NCBI GenBank assembly: GCA_013336525.1
Contig: JAAXTM010000004.1
Coordinates: 230,083 to 294,082, forward strand
Length of the DNA stretch: 64,000 bases
Direction of reading: 5' to 3'
Source: Geobacteraceae bacterium
GTDB taxonomy: Bacteria; Desulfobacterota; Desulfuromonadia; Geobacterales; Pseudopelobacteraceae
Of the stretch, positions 1-12,428 are shown piece after piece (position 1 is the stretch's first letter; every line of letters begins with the position of its first letter). The notes beneath the pieces were generated by a model that was given only the letters and a program-made list of their open reading frames with translations, made no database searches and was not told the origin of the DNA. The translations under genes were made by a program, and so were the position numbers.

Positions 1-230
1 TTCCACTCCGGAATCAGGTTGTTAATCGGGCAACCGCTGGCCATACCGCTGATCAGCATTCCACTGTGACAGAACGGTACGCCGCAATCCATGCAGCGAG
101 CGCCCTGGGTGCGCAGATCCTCATCCGGCATATGCAGATGAAACTCATTCCAGTCGTTAATTCGCTCTAAAGGTGCCCGGTCAGCCGGCACTTCGCGCTT
201 ATATTCCATGAATCCTGTTGGTTTTCCCAT
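1..230 (-). CDS. gltD: glutamate synthase small subunit, N-terminal part (runs off the window)
   Basis: Translating from the ATG at 230 gives MGKPTGFMEYKREVPADR, then a CMDCGVPFCHSG...GCPINN segment. This is the N-terminal cysteine-rich 4Fe-4S region of the NADPH-dependent GltD subunit. In the family, GltD takes electrons from NADPH and passes them to GltB for reductive transfer of the glutamine amide to 2-oxoglutarate. Only about 76 codons are in the window; the FAD- and NADPH-binding parts lie beyond position 1. It follows gltB on the same strand after a 54-base gap, so the two are probably one operon. Confidence 0.9.
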   Translation of the reverse strand, partial: MGKPTGFMEYKREVPADRAPLERINDWNEFHLHMPDEDLRTQGARCMDCGVPFCHSGMLISGMASGCPINNLIPEW

Positions 231-284
231 GATTGTTTTCCTGTCAAGTTGCTTTGTAAAATTGATGGGTGCTTGTCTTAAGCC

Positions 285-3200
285 TTAGTGTCCGCTCTGG
301 GCATTCTCTTCAAATGCTGCGGCCAGCGCATCATCGCCGCTGAGACCCGCCGCCTTTGCCCGCTCAAGCGCCTGCAGCACGCGCTTGTAGTCGCTCGGCA
401 TGACCTTTACAAACCGCGGCAAAATGTTCTGCCAATTAATGAGTGTCATTGTTGCAAGAGAGCTCCCTGTGCATGCGGCATGTTTTTCAATCATCCCTTT
501 AAGAAGAGCTGCATCTTGATCATCCAGCGGCTCAAGGCTGGCCATTTCCGTGTTACAGCGGGAGGCAAAATCGCCCTGTTCGTCGAGAACATAGGCCACG
601 CCACCACTCATGCCTGCTGCAAAATTGCGCCCGGTTCGTCCCAGTATAACTACCGTTCCGCCGGTCATATATTCACAGCCATGATCGCCAACCCCTTCAA
701 CAACAGCATTGACTCCGGAGTTGCGCACGCAAAACCGTTCGCCGGCCATGCCACGAATATAAGCGGTGCCGCTTGTAGCCCCATAAAAGGCAACATTTCC
801 GGCGATAATGTTTTCTTCAGCCTTGAAGATTGACCCCTCTGGCGGGTAAACAACAATAGTACCGCCGCTCAGCCCTTTGCCCAGATAGTCATTTGCATCA
901 CCGGACAGTTTCATGGTTATACCGCAAGGTATAAACGCTCCGAAACTCTGCCCTGCAGAACCATTAAAGGTGAGGCAAACCGTATCGTCAGGCAGCCCCT
1001 TGGCACCATGGTGGCGGGTGATTTCATTGCCGATGATGGTTCCAACGACTCGATTTACATTGGTAATAGGCAGCTCTGCGCTGACCTTTTCACCCCGTTC
1101 AATAGCCGGCTGGCAGATGTCCAGTAATCTGGTGATATCAATAGATTTTTCCAGGCCGTGATCCTGGCTTTCGGTGCAATACCGCCCGACATTAAGCCCG
1201 ACTTTAGGCTGGTGAAGTATGTTGGAGAAGTCGAGTCCCTGTGTTTTCCAATGATCAATGGCCTTGTTCGCCTCAAGCACATCACAGCGACCGACCATTT
1301 CGTTCAGGGTACGGAAACCGAGTTGCGCCATGATCTCACGCAATTCCTGAGCAACGAAACGCATGAAGTTGACGACATACTCCGGCTTGCCGCTGAAATT
1401 CTTGCGCAGCTCAGGATCCTGAGTCGCCACGCCGGTTGGGCAGGTGTTGCTGTGGCAGACACGCATCATAACGCATCCCAGGGTCACGAGCGGGGCGGTG
1501 GCAAAACCGAACTCTTCGGCACCCAGCAGTGCGGCAATGGCTACATCGCGGCCGGTCTTCAGCTGACCGTCCGCTTCGATGATTATCCGGCTGCGCAGAT
1601 TGTTCAGCAACAGGGTCTGGTGGGTTTCGGCCAAGCCGAGTTCCCAGGGAAGACCGGCATGTTTGATGCTGGAAATCGGCGATGCTCCGGTACCTCCATC
1701 ATAACCGCTGATCAGGACGACATCTGCATGAGCCTTGGCAACACCGGCAGCAATCGTACCGACACCAACTTCTGACACCAGCTTGACGCTGATACGGGCG
1801 CGGCGGTTGGCATTTTTCAGATCGTGGATCAGTTCGGCTAAATCCTCGATGGAGTAGATATCATGGTGCGGCGGCGGTGATACGAGCCCAACTCCAGGTG
1901 TGGTATGGCGGGTTTTGGCGATCCATGGATAAACCTTGTGGCCGGGGAGTTCTCCCCCTTCTCCAGGCTTGGCCCCTTGAGCCATCTTGATCTGCAATTC
2001 ACCGGCATTGGTCAGGTAATCACTGGTAACACCGAAACGTCCGGAAGCAACCTGCTTGATGTTACTGTTCTTAGAATCGCCCTCTTCGTTGGTCCAGGTA
2101 AAGCGTTCGGGATCCTCCCCCCCCTCGCCGGTATTGGAGCGTCCGCCGATGCGGTTCATGGCGATTGCCAGCGTTTCATGCGCTTCCTTGCTGATAGAAC
2201 CGTAGGACATGGCACCGGTCTTGAACCGCTTCATGATTGTTTCTACCGGCTCAACCTCGTCAAGAGGAACAGAAGGCATATTTTCCTTAAACCCGAGCAG
2301 GCCGCGCAGGGTATAGTGGCGTGTATTCTGCTCATCAATTAATGAAGAGAACGTTTTGAACTCACTGTAATCGTCAGTGCGGGTCGCTTTCTGGAGCGAA
2401 GTGATAGTCAGGGGGTTATACTGATGTTCCTCCCCGTCCTTGCGCCATTGATAAACACCGCCAGCGGCAAGAGTGGCCTCCGGGGCTACCCGTTCCGGAT
2501 AGGCTTTTGCGTGCCGGGACATCAGTTCGGCGGCAATTCCGTCGATATCGATCCCTCCGATACGTGATGGTGTCCAGGTAAAATAGCGGTCGATGACGGA
2601 GCTGTGCAGGCCTACCGCCTCGAATATCTGGGCGCCACGGTAACTCTGGACGGTGGATATCCCCATTTTTGCCATAGTTTTAACGACGCCCTTGATTGAC
2701 GCCTTAATGAAGTTTTTGACAGCCTTTTTGTGGTCGAGATCCGGCAGCATCCCCTGAAGAATCATGTCATCCAGGGATTCAAAAGCAAGATAGGGGTTGA
2801 TGGCATTGACACCGTAACCGAGCAGCACTGCAAAGTGATGTACTTCACGCGGTTCACCCGACTCCAGAACCAGTGACACCAGTGTGCGGGTACCGCTGTT
2901 GACCAGATGGTGGTGTAGGCCGGAAATAGCCAATAGTGCTGGAATAGCTGCGTTATTTTTATCTACCCCGCGGTCGGAGAGGATCAGTATATTGTTTCCG
3001 GCCTCAACCGCAACATCGGCAGCCGCAAAAAGTGCTTCCAGCCCCCGCTCCATTCCAGCGGCACCACGGGTTACCGGGAAAAGAAGCGGCAAAGTTGCCG
3101 CCTTGAACCCCGGTCTGTCAATCTGACGCAGCTTTTCCAGCTCCTGATTGCAGAGCAATGGAGTTTGAAGTTTGATCCTGCGGGCGTTTATTGCTGTCGG

Positions 3201-4862
3201 CTCCAGCAGATTCCCCTCAGAACCGAGCAGCGTGATGGTTGAAGTGACAATCTCCTCGCGGATCGGGTCGATAGGCGGGTTGGTTACTTGAGCAAACAGC
3301 TGTTTGAAATAATTGTACAGCAGCTGGGAATGATCGGAAAGCACCGCCAGCGGAGTATCTGTGCCCATGGAACCCAGTGGCTGGATGCCGTCACGAGCCA
3401 TCGGCCCAAGGACGACCCGCTGATCTTCGTAAGTGTAGCCGAAAGCCTGCTGGCGCTGAGTCAAAGTGCTTTGTTCTGGGAGAGGCATGTCAGATGCGTA
3501 CGGCAGATCTTCCAGCAGGATATAGTTGTCTTTAAGCCACTTGCCATAAGGGTTAGCGGCCACCAGCTCCTGTTTGATCTCTTTGTCCGGGATAATACGC
3601 CCCTGCTCCGTATCAACGAGGAACATCTGACCAGGCTGGAGTCGACCCTTCCGCAGTATGCGCTCCGGCTCGATCTGCAGAACTCCGGCTTCGGAGGCCA
3701 TGATGACAAGATCGTCATTGGTTATGTAATAACGTGAAGGTCGCAGCCCGTTACGGTCCAAAACCGCACCGATACTGCGGCCATCGGTGAAGGCAATTGC
3801 CGCCGGACCATCCCACGGTGCTATCAGGCAGGAGTGGTATTCATAAAAAGCCCGTTTCTCTTCGCTCATCTCAGTGTGGTTTTCCCACGGTTCCGGCACC
3901 ATCATCATAATAGCATGCGGCAGGGAACGGCCACTCATTACAAGCAGCTCCAGGCAATTGTCAAACATGCCGGAATCGGAACCATTGGTGTTGATAATCG
4001 GTAGAATCTTCTTGATATCATCGCCGAACAGTTCGCTTGTAATATGGTTCTGGCGGGCGTTCATCCAGTTAACATTTCCGCGCAGGGTGTTAATCTCGCC
4101 GTTATGGGCCAGGAAGTGGTAAGGGTGGGCGCGGTCCCAGCTTGGGAAAGTATTGGTGGAGAAGCGGGAGTGCACAAGAGCAATTGCACTTTCCAAGGCT
4201 GGATCGCATAGTTCAGGATAATATTTGTCTACCTGCACCGGCATAAGCATGCCTTTGTAGATCATGGTCCGGGTGGAGAGGCTGCAGACATACCAGTGAT
4301 CGTCAACCCCGGCACGCCGGATCTCGTTGGTCGCCCGTTGGTTTATTATATAGAGTTTGCGTTCAAATGCCTGTTCGTCGATGCAGTCAAGCGGCCTCTT
4401 GAGGAACAGTTGCCGTACCATCGGCTCCCCTTCCCAGGCGGTATTCCCCAGTGAGGAGTTATCGGTCGGTACATTGCGCCAGCCTAGAAGTTCAACCCCT
4501 TCCTCTACAAGTATCTTTTCCAGTATATGCCTGGCTGCATTGCGCTCAGTCGCCTTAGGTGAGGTAAAGACCATGCCGGCGCCATAATGAAATGGCTCTG
4601 GCAGTTCAATGCCAAGCGGAGCGCATGCCGAACGCAGAAAGCTGTCCGGCATCTGCATGAGAATACCTGCGCCGTCTCCTGTATTGGCTTCGCAACCACA
4701 GGCACCGCGATGATCAAGATTTACAAGAACCTCGAGTGCCTGCCGGACAATCTCGTGGGACTTCTTCCCTTTTATGTTAACGACAAAGCCGATGCCGCAG
4801 GCGTCATGCTCGAATTGAGGATCGTAAAGGCCTTGTTTTGCTGGGGGTCGGTTGTTTTTCAT
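285..4862 (-). CDS. gltB: glutamate synthase large subunit
   Basis: At 1525 residues it has the usual length of bacterial GltB. The N-terminus carries HDACGIGF with Cys22, the expected nucleophile of the class II glutamine amidotransferase after propeptide removal. The central and FMN-binding synthase domains follow ([15 protein letters not shown] at about 890-905; [10 protein letters not shown] at about 1060). A cysteine cluster [15 protein letters not shown] suits the 3Fe-4S site. The C-terminus is a glycine-rich GXGXG beta-helix domain. It makes glutamate from glutamine and 2-oxoglutarate together with GltD. A sigma-54 promoter lies about 65 bases upstream of the start, so nitrogen control through an NtrC-type activator is likely. 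Confidence 0.97.
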   Translation of the reverse strand: MKNNRPPAKQGLYDPQFEHDACGIGFVVNIKGKKSHEIVRQALEVLVNLDHRGACGCEANTGDGAGILMQMPDSFLRSACAPLGIELPEPFHYGAGMVFTSPKATERNAARHILEKILVEEGVELLGWRNVPTDNSSLGNTAWEGEPMVRQLFLKRPLDCIDEQAFERKLYIINQRATNEIRRAGVDDHWYVCSLSTRTMIYKGMLMPVQVDKYYPELCDPALESAIALVHSRFSTNTFPSWDRAHPYHFLAHNGEINTLRGNVNWMNARQNHITSELFGDDIKKILPIINTNGSDSGMFDNCLELLVMSGRSLPHAIMMMVPEPWENHTEMSEEKRAFYEYHSCLIAPWDGPAAIAFTDGRSIGAVLDRNGLRPSRYYITNDDLVIMASEAGVLQIEPERILRKGRLQPGQMFLVDTEQGRIIPDKEIKQELVAANPYGKWLKDNYILLEDLPYASDMPLPEQSTLTQRQQAFGYTYEDQRVVLGPMARDGIQPLGSMGTDTPLAVLSDHSQLLYNYFKQLFAQVTNPPIDPIREEIVTSTITLLGSEGNLLEPTAINARRIKLQTPLLCNQELEKLRQIDRPGFKAATLPLLFPVTRGAAGMERGLEALFAAADVAVEAGNNILILSDRGVDKNNAAIPALLAISGLHHHLVNSGTRTLVSLVLESGEPREVHHFAVLLGYGVNAINPYLAFESLDDMILQGMLPDLDHKKAVKNFIKASIKGVVKTMAKMGISTVQSYRGAQIFEAVGLHSSVIDRYFTWTPSRIGGIDIDGIAAELMSRHAKAYPERVAPEATLAAGGVYQWRKDGEEHQYNPLTITSLQKATRTDDYSEFKTFSSLIDEQNTRHYTLRGLLGFKENMPSVPLDEVEPVETIMKRFKTGAMSYGSISKEAHETLAIAMNRIGGRSNTGEGGEDPERFTWTNEEGDSKNSNIKQVASGRFGVTSDYLTNAGELQIKMAQGAKPGEGGELPGHKVYPWIAKTRHTTPGVGLVSPPPHHDIYSIEDLAELIHDLKNANRRARISVKLVSEVGVGTIAAGVAKAHADVVLISGYDGGTGASPISSIKHAGLPWELGLAETHQTLLLNNLRSRIIIEADGQLKTGRDVAIAALLGAEEFGFATAPLVTLGCVMMRVCHSNTCPTGVATQDPELRKNFSGKPEYVVNFMRFVAQELREIMAQLGFRTLNEMVGRCDVLEANKAIDHWKTQGLDFSNILHQPKVGLNVGRYCTESQDHGLEKSIDITRLLDICQPAIERGEKVSAELPITNVNRVVGTIIGNEITRHHGAKGLPDDTVCLTFNGSAGQSFGAFIPCGITMKLSGDANDYLGKGLSGGTIVVYPPEGSIFKAEENIIAGNVAFYGATSGTAYIRGMAGERFCVRNSGVNAVVEGVGDHGCEYMTGGTVVILGRTGRNFAAGMSGGVAYVLDEQGDFASRCNTEMASLEPLDDQDAALLKGMIEKHAACTGSSLATMTLINWQNILPRFVKVMPSDYKRVLQALERAKAAGLSGDDALAAAFEENAQSGH

Positions 4863-4926
4863 TGTAGTAACCTTTGTCTGTATTTCTGAGTATCGATGTT
4901 ACGCAATGAGCGTAATCTGTTTGCCT

Positions 4927-4942
4927 AGCAGGTAACGTGCCA
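4927..4942 (-). promoter_or_regulatory. putative sigma-54 promoter of gltB
   Basis: The minus strand reads TGGCACGTTACCTGCT. It matches the -24/-12 consensus TGGCACG-N4-TTGCW closely, with GG and GC separated by exactly ten bases. It lies about 65 bases before the gltB ATG in the correct orientation. Confidence 0.75.
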
Positions 4943-5252
4943 TTCTGGATAAACCGGAGTGCAGCAATATAATTTAATCAGCGTATTGGTTAGTTATGTA
5001 TTTCTACTTTGTTCCACTCAAGCAAGGCCAGTATATGCAACTCTACTTTAATGAGTGCTTTAAAAACACTGATGAGCAATAATGAGTACAATTGTGTGCT
5101 GGCGCTAACTTTGGTCTGGAAACGGCACGCATTGCATAACGACTCAATCAGGGTAGTGACTACTCTGATGTGTTTGAAAATAACTCAATATTTTACGGCA
5201 ACGGGTCAGTTGTTGCCTGCTGAAAGTACAAATGTCAACCATAACTGCCTGA

Positions 5253-6737
<1,485 letters not shown>

Positions 6738-6763
6738 TCTTCCGCAAGCAAGTATAGCATACT

Positions 6764-6794
6764 AAAAAAGCCCGGCAAGTTGCCGGGCTTTTTT
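6764..6794 (+). terminator. rho-independent terminator after gdhA
   Basis: Perfect stem AAAAAAGCCCGGCAA / TTGCCGGGCTTTTTT ending in a T-run, 27 bases after the gdhA stop codon. Confidence 0.92.
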
Positions 6795-6897
6795 AGTAGA
6801 ATCTGTGCAGATACTTTCCATGGACTTCAGCCGTATCACAATAAACCGGATTTCCTTTCCACTTGACGATGCCGGCGTGAGCGGCTACAACAACCTG

Positions 6898-9141
6898 ATG
6901 GATCTTCTCAAACACCTGAACCCCCCACAAAAAGAAGCTGTACTGCATGGTGAAGGGCCCCTTCTGATTCTGGCCGGAGCCGGTTCCGGAAAAACCCGCG
7001 TCATTACCAACCGTATCGCCTACCTGATCCGCGAACGGGGGGTACGCCCCTGGAATATCATCGCGGTAACCTTTACGAACAAGGCTGCACGAGAGATGGC
7101 CGAGCGTGTCGGCAAACTTCTTGGTGGCGGTGATTTGCCTCTTATCTCAACTTTCCATGCCGCCTGTGGGCGCATATTGCGCCGTGACATCCACCATATC
7201 GGTTTCCAATCTTCATTTGCAATTTATGACGACCGTGACAGCGATCGACTGCTTAAGGACGTCATCAATGAAATGGATCTTGATGAAAAGCGTTTTGCGG
7301 TCAAAGCGGTATCCTCACGTATTGATGACTTCAAAAACCGGGGCCTCTTTCCGGAGGATATTGGCTCAATCCCCCCTGGCGATGTTTACAACCAGAAAAT
7401 TGTAGAGATTTACGCTGTTTACCAGGAGCGTCTTAAAAAATGCAACGCCCTCGACTTCGGCGATATGATGATCCAGGCCGTGCGCCTTCTTACCCACTTC
7501 CCAGAAGTCTGCAGCTTTTACCGGGAACGTTTTCAGTGGCTGCTGGTGGACGAATACCAGGATACCAACCCGGTACAGTACAACCTGATCCGCTTACTGG
7601 CGGGGGAGCGAAAAAACCTCTGCGTGGTGGGTGACGATGACCAGTCGATATACTCCTGGCGCGGTGCTGATATCCGGAATATCCTCGAATTCGAAAAAGA
7701 CTTTCCCGGCGTAAAGATAATTAGGCTGGAACAGAACTACCGCTCTACCTCCACCATCCTGGCGGCGGCCGGAGAAGTGGTTAAACAGAATTTTGGCCGT
7801 AAGGGGAAAACGCTCTGGACCGAAAATCCTGCCGGCGAGAAAATCCGTTACGAGCGGGTCGAGTCGGACCGTGAAGAGGCCCGCTTTGTCAGCCGTGAAA
7901 TAGGACGGTTGAGAAACAGCGGTATGCCGCTGGAGGAAGTGGCGGTTTTCTACCGCACCAATGCCCAGTCCCGTCTGATCGAGGAAGCGCTGGTTGGCAG
8001 TGCACTCCCTTACCACATCGTCGGCGGCGTCCGCTTTTACTCCCGCATGGAGGTTAAGGACATCCTCGCCTATCTGCGGGTACTGGATAACCCTGCCGAC
8101 GAAGTATCGCTGAAACGGATCATCAACGTCCCGGCGAGGGGGATCGGCAACACAACGGTAGACAAAATTTCAGTAGAGGCCTTAAGGCAAGGGAGCAGCT
8201 ATTATGATGCCTTGCAGGACGCTACTCGTGATGGGCTCCTAAGTACCGGGCCGCGAGGTAAGGTCGCCTCTTTTATCGCGCTTCTGGAAGACCTCCGTGA
8301 AACCTCAGCCAGCAGCAGCCTTGCAGAGTTGGCCAGGTCGGTCATGCAGCGTAGTGGATATCTGGATCGGCTGAAGAGTAGCCGTGACGAAGATGATGCC
8401 GAGCGGTTGGAGAACCTGGAGCAGCTTCTGGCTGCGATCGAAGAATTCAGCGAGAAAAACCCGGATGCAGGGCTGTCCGAATTTCTGGAGCAGGTTTCAC
8501 TGGTTTCCGACCTTGAACAGGGAGAGGTCGGCCAGCCATCCGTGACATTAATGACACTGCATGCAGCCAAGGGGCTGGAATTCAAAGCGGTATTCATGAT
8601 CGGTATGGAGGAGCGGCTTTTTCCGCATGTCCGATCTCTGGACGACCTGGACGGTATGGAGGAGGAACGCCGCCTCTGCTACGTTGGCATGACACGCGCC
8701 CGCGAAAGGCTCTACCTGCTGAACGCCCGAAGAAGATACCTGTTCGGGCAGGAACAGTGCAACCCGCCGTCGCGTTTCCTGAAGGACATTCCGCCGGAAT
8801 TACTGGATGATGGCAATCAGGGTCAAGGGTCATGGGCCAAGAGTCAGGATTTCAAAAATTCAGTATCAAGTTTGTCCCTTGACCATTGTCCCTTGTCCCC
8901 GGCTTCACACAACCTGTCAGCCATTGCCGGTGCTTTTCTCGATGATATTGAAACCATCCCCGAACCTTCAGAGGAAAGCGATGGAGTTTATATCGGCATG
9001 AAAGTGCGCCACGGCAAGTTTGGGGTTGGTACGGTCAGGAAAATCGAGGGTGAGGATGACGGGCAAAAGGTGGTTGTCTGGTTTAACTCCGTCGGCCCGA
9101 AAAAGCTTATGCTCCGTTTTGCCGGACTGGAGCGGGCCTGA
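6898..9141 (+). CDS. pcrA: UvrD/PcrA-type ATP-dependent DNA helicase
   Basis: Superfamily 1A 3'-5' helicase for repair and replication-fork maintenance. Motifs are AGAGSGKTRV (Walker A), VTFTNKAAREM, LVDEYQDTNPVQY (motif II), GDDDQSIYSWRGAD (III), LEQNYRST (IV), LMTLHAAKGLEF (V) and YVGMTRARERL (VI). A C-terminal VRHGKFGVGTV segment is the tudor-like tail of PcrA. The product from the ATG at 6898 begins MDLLKHLNPPQKEAVLHGEG, typical of the family (747 residues). The frame stays open to a GTG at 6805, which would add 31 atypical residues, and no strong ribosome site decides between them. Residues about 641-668, in the linker between the helicase core and the tudor tail, are encoded by a palindromic repeat. 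Confidence 0.93.
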   Translation: MDLLKHLNPPQKEAVLHGEGPLLILAGAGSGKTRVITNRIAYLIRERGVRPWNIIAVTFTNKAAREMAERVGKLLGGGDLPLISTFHAACGRILRRDIHHIGFQSSFAIYDDRDSDRLLKDVINEMDLDEKRFAVKAVSSRIDDFKNRGLFPEDIGSIPPGDVYNQKIVEIYAVYQERLKKCNALDFGDMMIQAVRLLTHFPEVCSFYRERFQWLLVDEYQDTNPVQYNLIRLLAGERKNLCVVGDDDQSIYSWRGADIRNILEFEKDFPGVKIIRLEQNYRSTSTILAAAGEVVKQNFGRKGKTLWTENPAGEKIRYERVESDREEARFVSREIGRLRNSGMPLEEVAVFYRTNAQSRLIEEALVGSALPYHIVGGVRFYSRMEVKDILAYLRVLDNPADEVSLKRIINVPARGIGNTTVDKISVEALRQGSSYYDALQDATRDGLLSTGPRGKVASFIALLEDLRETSASSSLAELARSVMQRSGYLDRLKSSRDEDDAERLENLEQLLAAIEEFSEKNPDAGLSEFLEQVSLVSDLEQGEVGQPSVTLMTLHAAKGLEFKAVFMIGMEERLFPHVRSLDDLDGMEEERRLCYVGMTRARERLYLLNARRRYLFGQEQCNPPSRFLKDIPPELLDDGNQGQGSWAKSQDFKNSVSSLSLDHCPLSPASHNLSAIAGAFLDDIETIPEPSEESDGVYIGMKVRHGKFGVGTVRKIEGEDDGQKVVVWFNSVGPKKLMLRFAGLERA
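8820..8900. repeat. palindromic GGTCAAGGG repeat inside pcrA
   Basis: Left arm GGTCAAGGGTCATGGGCCAA and right arm TTGTCCCTTGACCATTGTCC are imperfect inverted repeats. The same arms occur between ntrB and ntrC (30548-30602). Here the element is read in frame and encodes a low-complexity stretch of the helicase linker. Confidence 0.75.
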
Positions 9142-9169
9142 CGCTTTTAAAAATGCTTAACCTCTTAGG

Positions 9170-10378
9170 TCACTCATAGCGTAGCGCCTCAATCGGGTCC
9201 AGTTGCGCCGCTTTTCTTGCCGGGAAATAGCCGAAGACAAGCCCTGTTGCAGTGGAGAAGGCAAAAGCGACTGCGACAATAGGGGCATTAAAGATAAACG
9301 GCACGTTCAGAAGCGATGCGAGCACTACAGAGCTGACCAGCGCCAGCACAATTCCGACAACTCCGCCCAATGAAGAGAGTACCGCTGCTTCCACAAGAAA
9401 CTGCATCAACACTTCCCGCTCAAATGCTCCGATAGCCAGGCGGATGCCGATCTCACGGGTCCGTTCGGTCACAGACACCAGCATGATATTCATGATGCCG
9501 ATACCACCAACCAGCAGGCTGACCGCCGCCACAGCACTCAATAGCGCCGTTAACACCTTGGTGGTGGAGGTGAGCATAGAAGTGATCTCTTTCATATCCA
9601 TGACATTAAAGTTGTTCTCGTCGCCGGCGGAAAGATGCCGCCGTTCACGCATCAAGCGTTCGATATCCTGCTGTACTCTCGTCGTCGATACGCCATCACG
9701 TACCGAAACCTGAATGAGATTAATGTCCTGATTACCGGCAATACGGCGTTGGAAAGCGCGCAGCGGTATAACAACGACATCGTCCTGATCCGAACCCATG
9801 GAGGATTGCCCTTTTGATTCCAGCAGGCCGATCACCTGGCAAGAGATGTTTTGCAAGCGGATGTTGGCGCCAACCGGATTCTTGCTGCCGAACAGCTTGG
9901 TGCGGACCGTGCTGCCGATGACACAGGTCGCAGCCCCCGAGCGGAGTTCGCTGTCGGTAAAAAGCCGCCCCCCCTTGACCTTCCAATTGCGGGCATCAAA
10001 ATATGCGTTCGTGCTGCTGGTAATCTGTGTTGACCAATTGGCATTTCCGTAGATGACTGACATCGATTTGGAAGCCATGGGCGCCACCGCCACCAGTTGC
10101 GGAATATCGCGGCGCAGAGTCTCGGCATCGTCCAGCGTAAATGGCGCCGCACCGACATTCTGTCCCGGCCCCATCCTTTTGCCCGGGCTGACAACCAGCA
10201 GGTTGCTTCCCAGGCTGGCGATCTGCTGGGTCACCTGGGCGGTGGCGCCACCTCCAAGTGTAACCATGACGATGACGGCAGCAACGCCGATTACAATCCC
10301 GAGAATTGTGAGGATTGAGCGGAGTACATTGCGCCGTATTTCTCTCAGGGCCAATATCAGAGCATTCCAGAACATCAC
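9170..10378 (-). CDS. MacB-like ABC transporter permease
   Basis: 402 residues. The N-terminal membrane segment LRSILTILGIVIGVAAVIVMV follows ALREIRRN, the start of the MacB periplasmic core domain. After about 220 periplasmic residues come three membrane helices of the FtsX type (VLTALLSAVAAVSLLVGGIG, an EIGIRLAIGA cytoplasmic loop, and the last helix near VAFAFSTATGLVFGYFPARKAA). In the family this is the inner-membrane, mechanotransmission part of a tripartite pump for macrolides, lipoproteins or peptides. Its start overlaps the stop of the ATPase gene by 4 bases. The ATPase and permease are separate proteins here, unlike E. coli MacB, where they are fused. Confidence 0.92.
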   Translation of the reverse strand: MMFWNALILALREIRRNVLRSILTILGIVIGVAAVIVMVTLGGGATAQVTQQIASLGSNLLVVSPGKRMGPGQNVGAAPFTLDDAETLRRDIPQLVAVAPMASKSMSVIYGNANWSTQITSSTNAYFDARNWKVKGGRLFTDSELRSGAATCVIGSTVRTKLFGSKNPVGANIRLQNISCQVIGLLESKGQSSMGSDQDDVVVIPLRAFQRRIAGNQDINLIQVSVRDGVSTTRVQQDIERLMRERRHLSAGDENNFNVMDMKEITSMLTSTTKVLTALLSAVAAVSLLVGGIGIMNIMLVSVTERTREIGIRLAIGAFEREVLMQFLVEAAVLSSLGGVVGIVLALVSSVVLASLLNVPFIFNAPIVAVAFAFSTATGLVFGYFPARKAAQLDPIEALRYE

Positions 10379-11118
10379 TGCACCCCCCCGTTGCCAGCCG
10401 CATGTTCTTCTGTATCATGTTCTGGCATTACCAGGCCATCGCGAAAATGAATCGTGCGCCTGGCGTAGATCGCCATCTCCGCCTCATGCGTGACCATAAC
10501 AACAGTGATCCCCTGTTCCTGATTGAGCTTCGTCAGGATTTCCATGATCTCCCGACTGCGGGTAGTATCCAGGCTGCCGGTGGGTTCATCGGCAAACAGC
10601 ACGGCAGGTTGGGTGACAATAGCCCGGGCAATGGCGACCCGTTGCTGCTGACCGCCGGACAATTCTCCCGGGGTGTGATCTTCCCACCCTGCAAGCCCGA
10701 CGGATGCAAGTGCCTCCCGCGCTTTCCGGTGGCGGACCGCAATAGGCTCACCGCGGTACACAAGCGGCAACTCAACATTTTCCAGCGCCGTGGTACGGTT
10801 GAGCAGGTTGAATCCCTGAAACACGAAGCCGAGATATTGTCTTCGTAACAGGGCACGTTGGTCGCGACTGAGGCTACCGACTTCCACCCCTATGAATCGA
10901 TAGCTGCCGACGGTCGGAGTATCAAGACAGCCGAGTATATTCATGGCGGTGCTCTTGCCGGAACCGGAGGGCCCCATAACGGCAACAAATTCGCCGGATT
11001 CGATGCGTAGATCCACACCGCGTAGCGCCTGCATAGCCGCCGTTCCCTTGCCGTAAGTTTTGGTTACTCCACTCAGCTCGATCAACGGCTTGCTGTCTGT
11101 TGCGACCGCTTTGTTCAT
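10375..11118 (-). CDS. MacB-like ABC transporter ATP-binding protein
   Basis: 247 residues. It has the complete ABC set: [12 protein letters not shown] (Walker A), Q-loop around VFQGFNLL, signature [27 protein letters not shown] (Walker B), and the H-loop VTHEAEMA. The sequence belongs to the LolD/MacB (o228) group. It overlaps the permease by ATGA and lies 2 bases after the adaptor gene, so the operon is translationally coupled. Confidence 0.94.
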   Translation of the reverse strand: MNKAVATDSKPLIELSGVTKTYGKGTAAMQALRGVDLRIESGEFVAVMGPSGSGKSTAMNILGCLDTPTVGSYRFIGVEVGSLSRDQRALLRRQYLGFVFQGFNLLNRTTALENVELPLVYRGEPIAVRHRKAREALASVGLAGWEDHTPGELSGGQQQRVAIARAIVTQPAVLFADEPTGSLDTTRSREIMEILTKLNQEQGITVVMVTHEAEMAIYARRTIHFRDGLVMPEHDTEEHAAGNGGVQ

Positions 11119-11120
11119 GG

Positions 11121-12428
11121 CTATTTTTTTACCTCAGCCAGATCCACTACAACCGGCATACCGGGCTCTAACGTGTCTGCCTTCACTTCAGTTTTGACAC
11201 CATCGGTCATTCCCGTCGTTACGGTGATCTTCTGTAGCTGCCCGGTTGTCAAGGTCCATATATGTTGCTGTTTGTCCGTGGCACTCTCCTGCGGCTTGGG
11301 GGCGGAGCTGGGGGGGCGCGGCATCAGTTTGCCAATCAGACTGCCGCTTGACTGTTTGACCACCGGTGCTGCGGGAGGTGAAAAACGTAATGCCGTATTG
11401 GGCACAAGCATGGCGTTATCCACCTTTTGCACGGTGATACCTGCCGTCCCGGTCATGCCGGGCCGCAGCAGCAGGTCCGCATTGTTAACTTTGAGAACCG
11501 TTGTATAGGTGACGACACCGGCCACGGTTTTGGAACCGAAGCGCACCTGGCTGACGACTGCCGGGAATGTTCGGTCAGGATAGGCGGAAACGGTAAAAGT
11601 GGCATTCTGACCCGGCTGCACTTTTCCGACATCGGCCTCATCCACGTCAACCTGCAGCTCCATCTTAGTCAAGTCCTCCGCCAGCGTAAACAGCACCGAT
11701 GTCTGGAGCGAGGCGGCCACTGTCTGGCCCGGTTCTACAGCCCGTTTCAGGACAATTCCGTTAATGGGCGAACGGAGAACGGATTTGGAAAGATCTATTC
11801 GCTGTGCTTCAAGAGAGGCTTCCGCCTGTATCACGGTCGCTTTTGTGTTTGCTTCATCGGCAATAGCGCGTTCAAGCGTAGCTCTCGCCGATTCCATCTC
11901 GGATTTTGACGGCACTTTACCGCCGCTGGCCTCCTGTACCTGTACCAAGCGTGCAAGTTTTGCCTTTGCTTCACTCACGGTCGCATGGGCTTGCAGCACC
12001 TTGGCGCGGGCAGCTTCAAGCGAAGCAACTGTCTGTTTGACCAGCGCCTCCTGCTTTGCCGTGTCTATCCGGCCCAGTACCTGCCCACGTTTGATCCGGT
12101 CGTTGTAATTGACTTCAACCGTCTTGAAAGTGCCTGAAATTTCGCTCCCCACATCCACCTGGTTGTTAGGCTGGAGCGTGCCGGTGGCGGAGACCGTAAT
12201 GGTTAAGCTACCGCGACTGACCTCCTGGGTCTGGTAACTTACCTGGCTGTCTGCAGCCCGCTTTTTCCAGACCAGCAGTGCGACGATCGCCACCAGCAGC
12301 AACGCTGCGCCCCGGAGCAGATAAGGCTTCAAGCGAACAGACAGGGTCGTCTGCCGGTCAAGTCCCAGGGTTTGGGTGATATCGTTGGCTGGAACCTTCG
12401 GTTCCGCTTTTGTTGAATCTGTCATCAT
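11121..12428 (-). CDS. MacA-like periplasmic adaptor (HlyD family)
   Basis: 435 residues with one N-terminal membrane anchor (YLLRGAALLLVAIVALLVW, about 33-51). A lipoyl/barrel-sandwich half motif (GTLQPNNQVDVGSEISGTFK) comes next, then a coiled-coil hairpin rich in Ala/Lys/Glu (about 130-210), the second lipoyl half (LRSPINGIVLKRAVEPGQTV) and beta-barrel/membrane-proximal domains. It links the MacB-like pump to the outer-membrane channel. Its start overlaps the stop of the outer-membrane protein gene by 4 bases. Confidence 0.92.
   Translation of the reverse strand: MMTDSTKAEPKVPANDITQTLGLDRQTTLSVRLKPYLLRGAALLLVAIVALLVWKKRAADSQVSYQTQEVSRGSLTITVSATGTLQPNNQVDVGSEISGTFKTVEVNYNDRIKRGQVLGRIDTAKQEALVKQTVASLEAARAKVLQAHATVSEAKAKLARLVQVQEASGGKVPSKSEMESARATLERAIADEANTKATVIQAEASLEAQRIDLSKSVLRSPINGIVLKRAVEPGQTVAASLQTSVLFTLAEDLTKMELQVDVDEADVGKVQPGQNATFTVSAYPDRTFPAVVSQVRFGSKTVAGVVTYTTVLKVNNADLLLRPGMTGTAGITVQKVDNAMLVPNTALRFSPPAAPVVKQSSGSLIGKLMPRPPSSAPKPQESATDKQQHIWTLTTGQLQKITVTTGMTDGVKTEVKADTLEPGMPVVVDLAEVKK

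Noticed and set aside
288..4889. Many open frames of 60-205 codons on the strand opposite gltB and inside it
   Set aside because: They are antisense or out-of-phase shadows of a clear 1525-residue GltB; none has a ribosome site or family resemblance.
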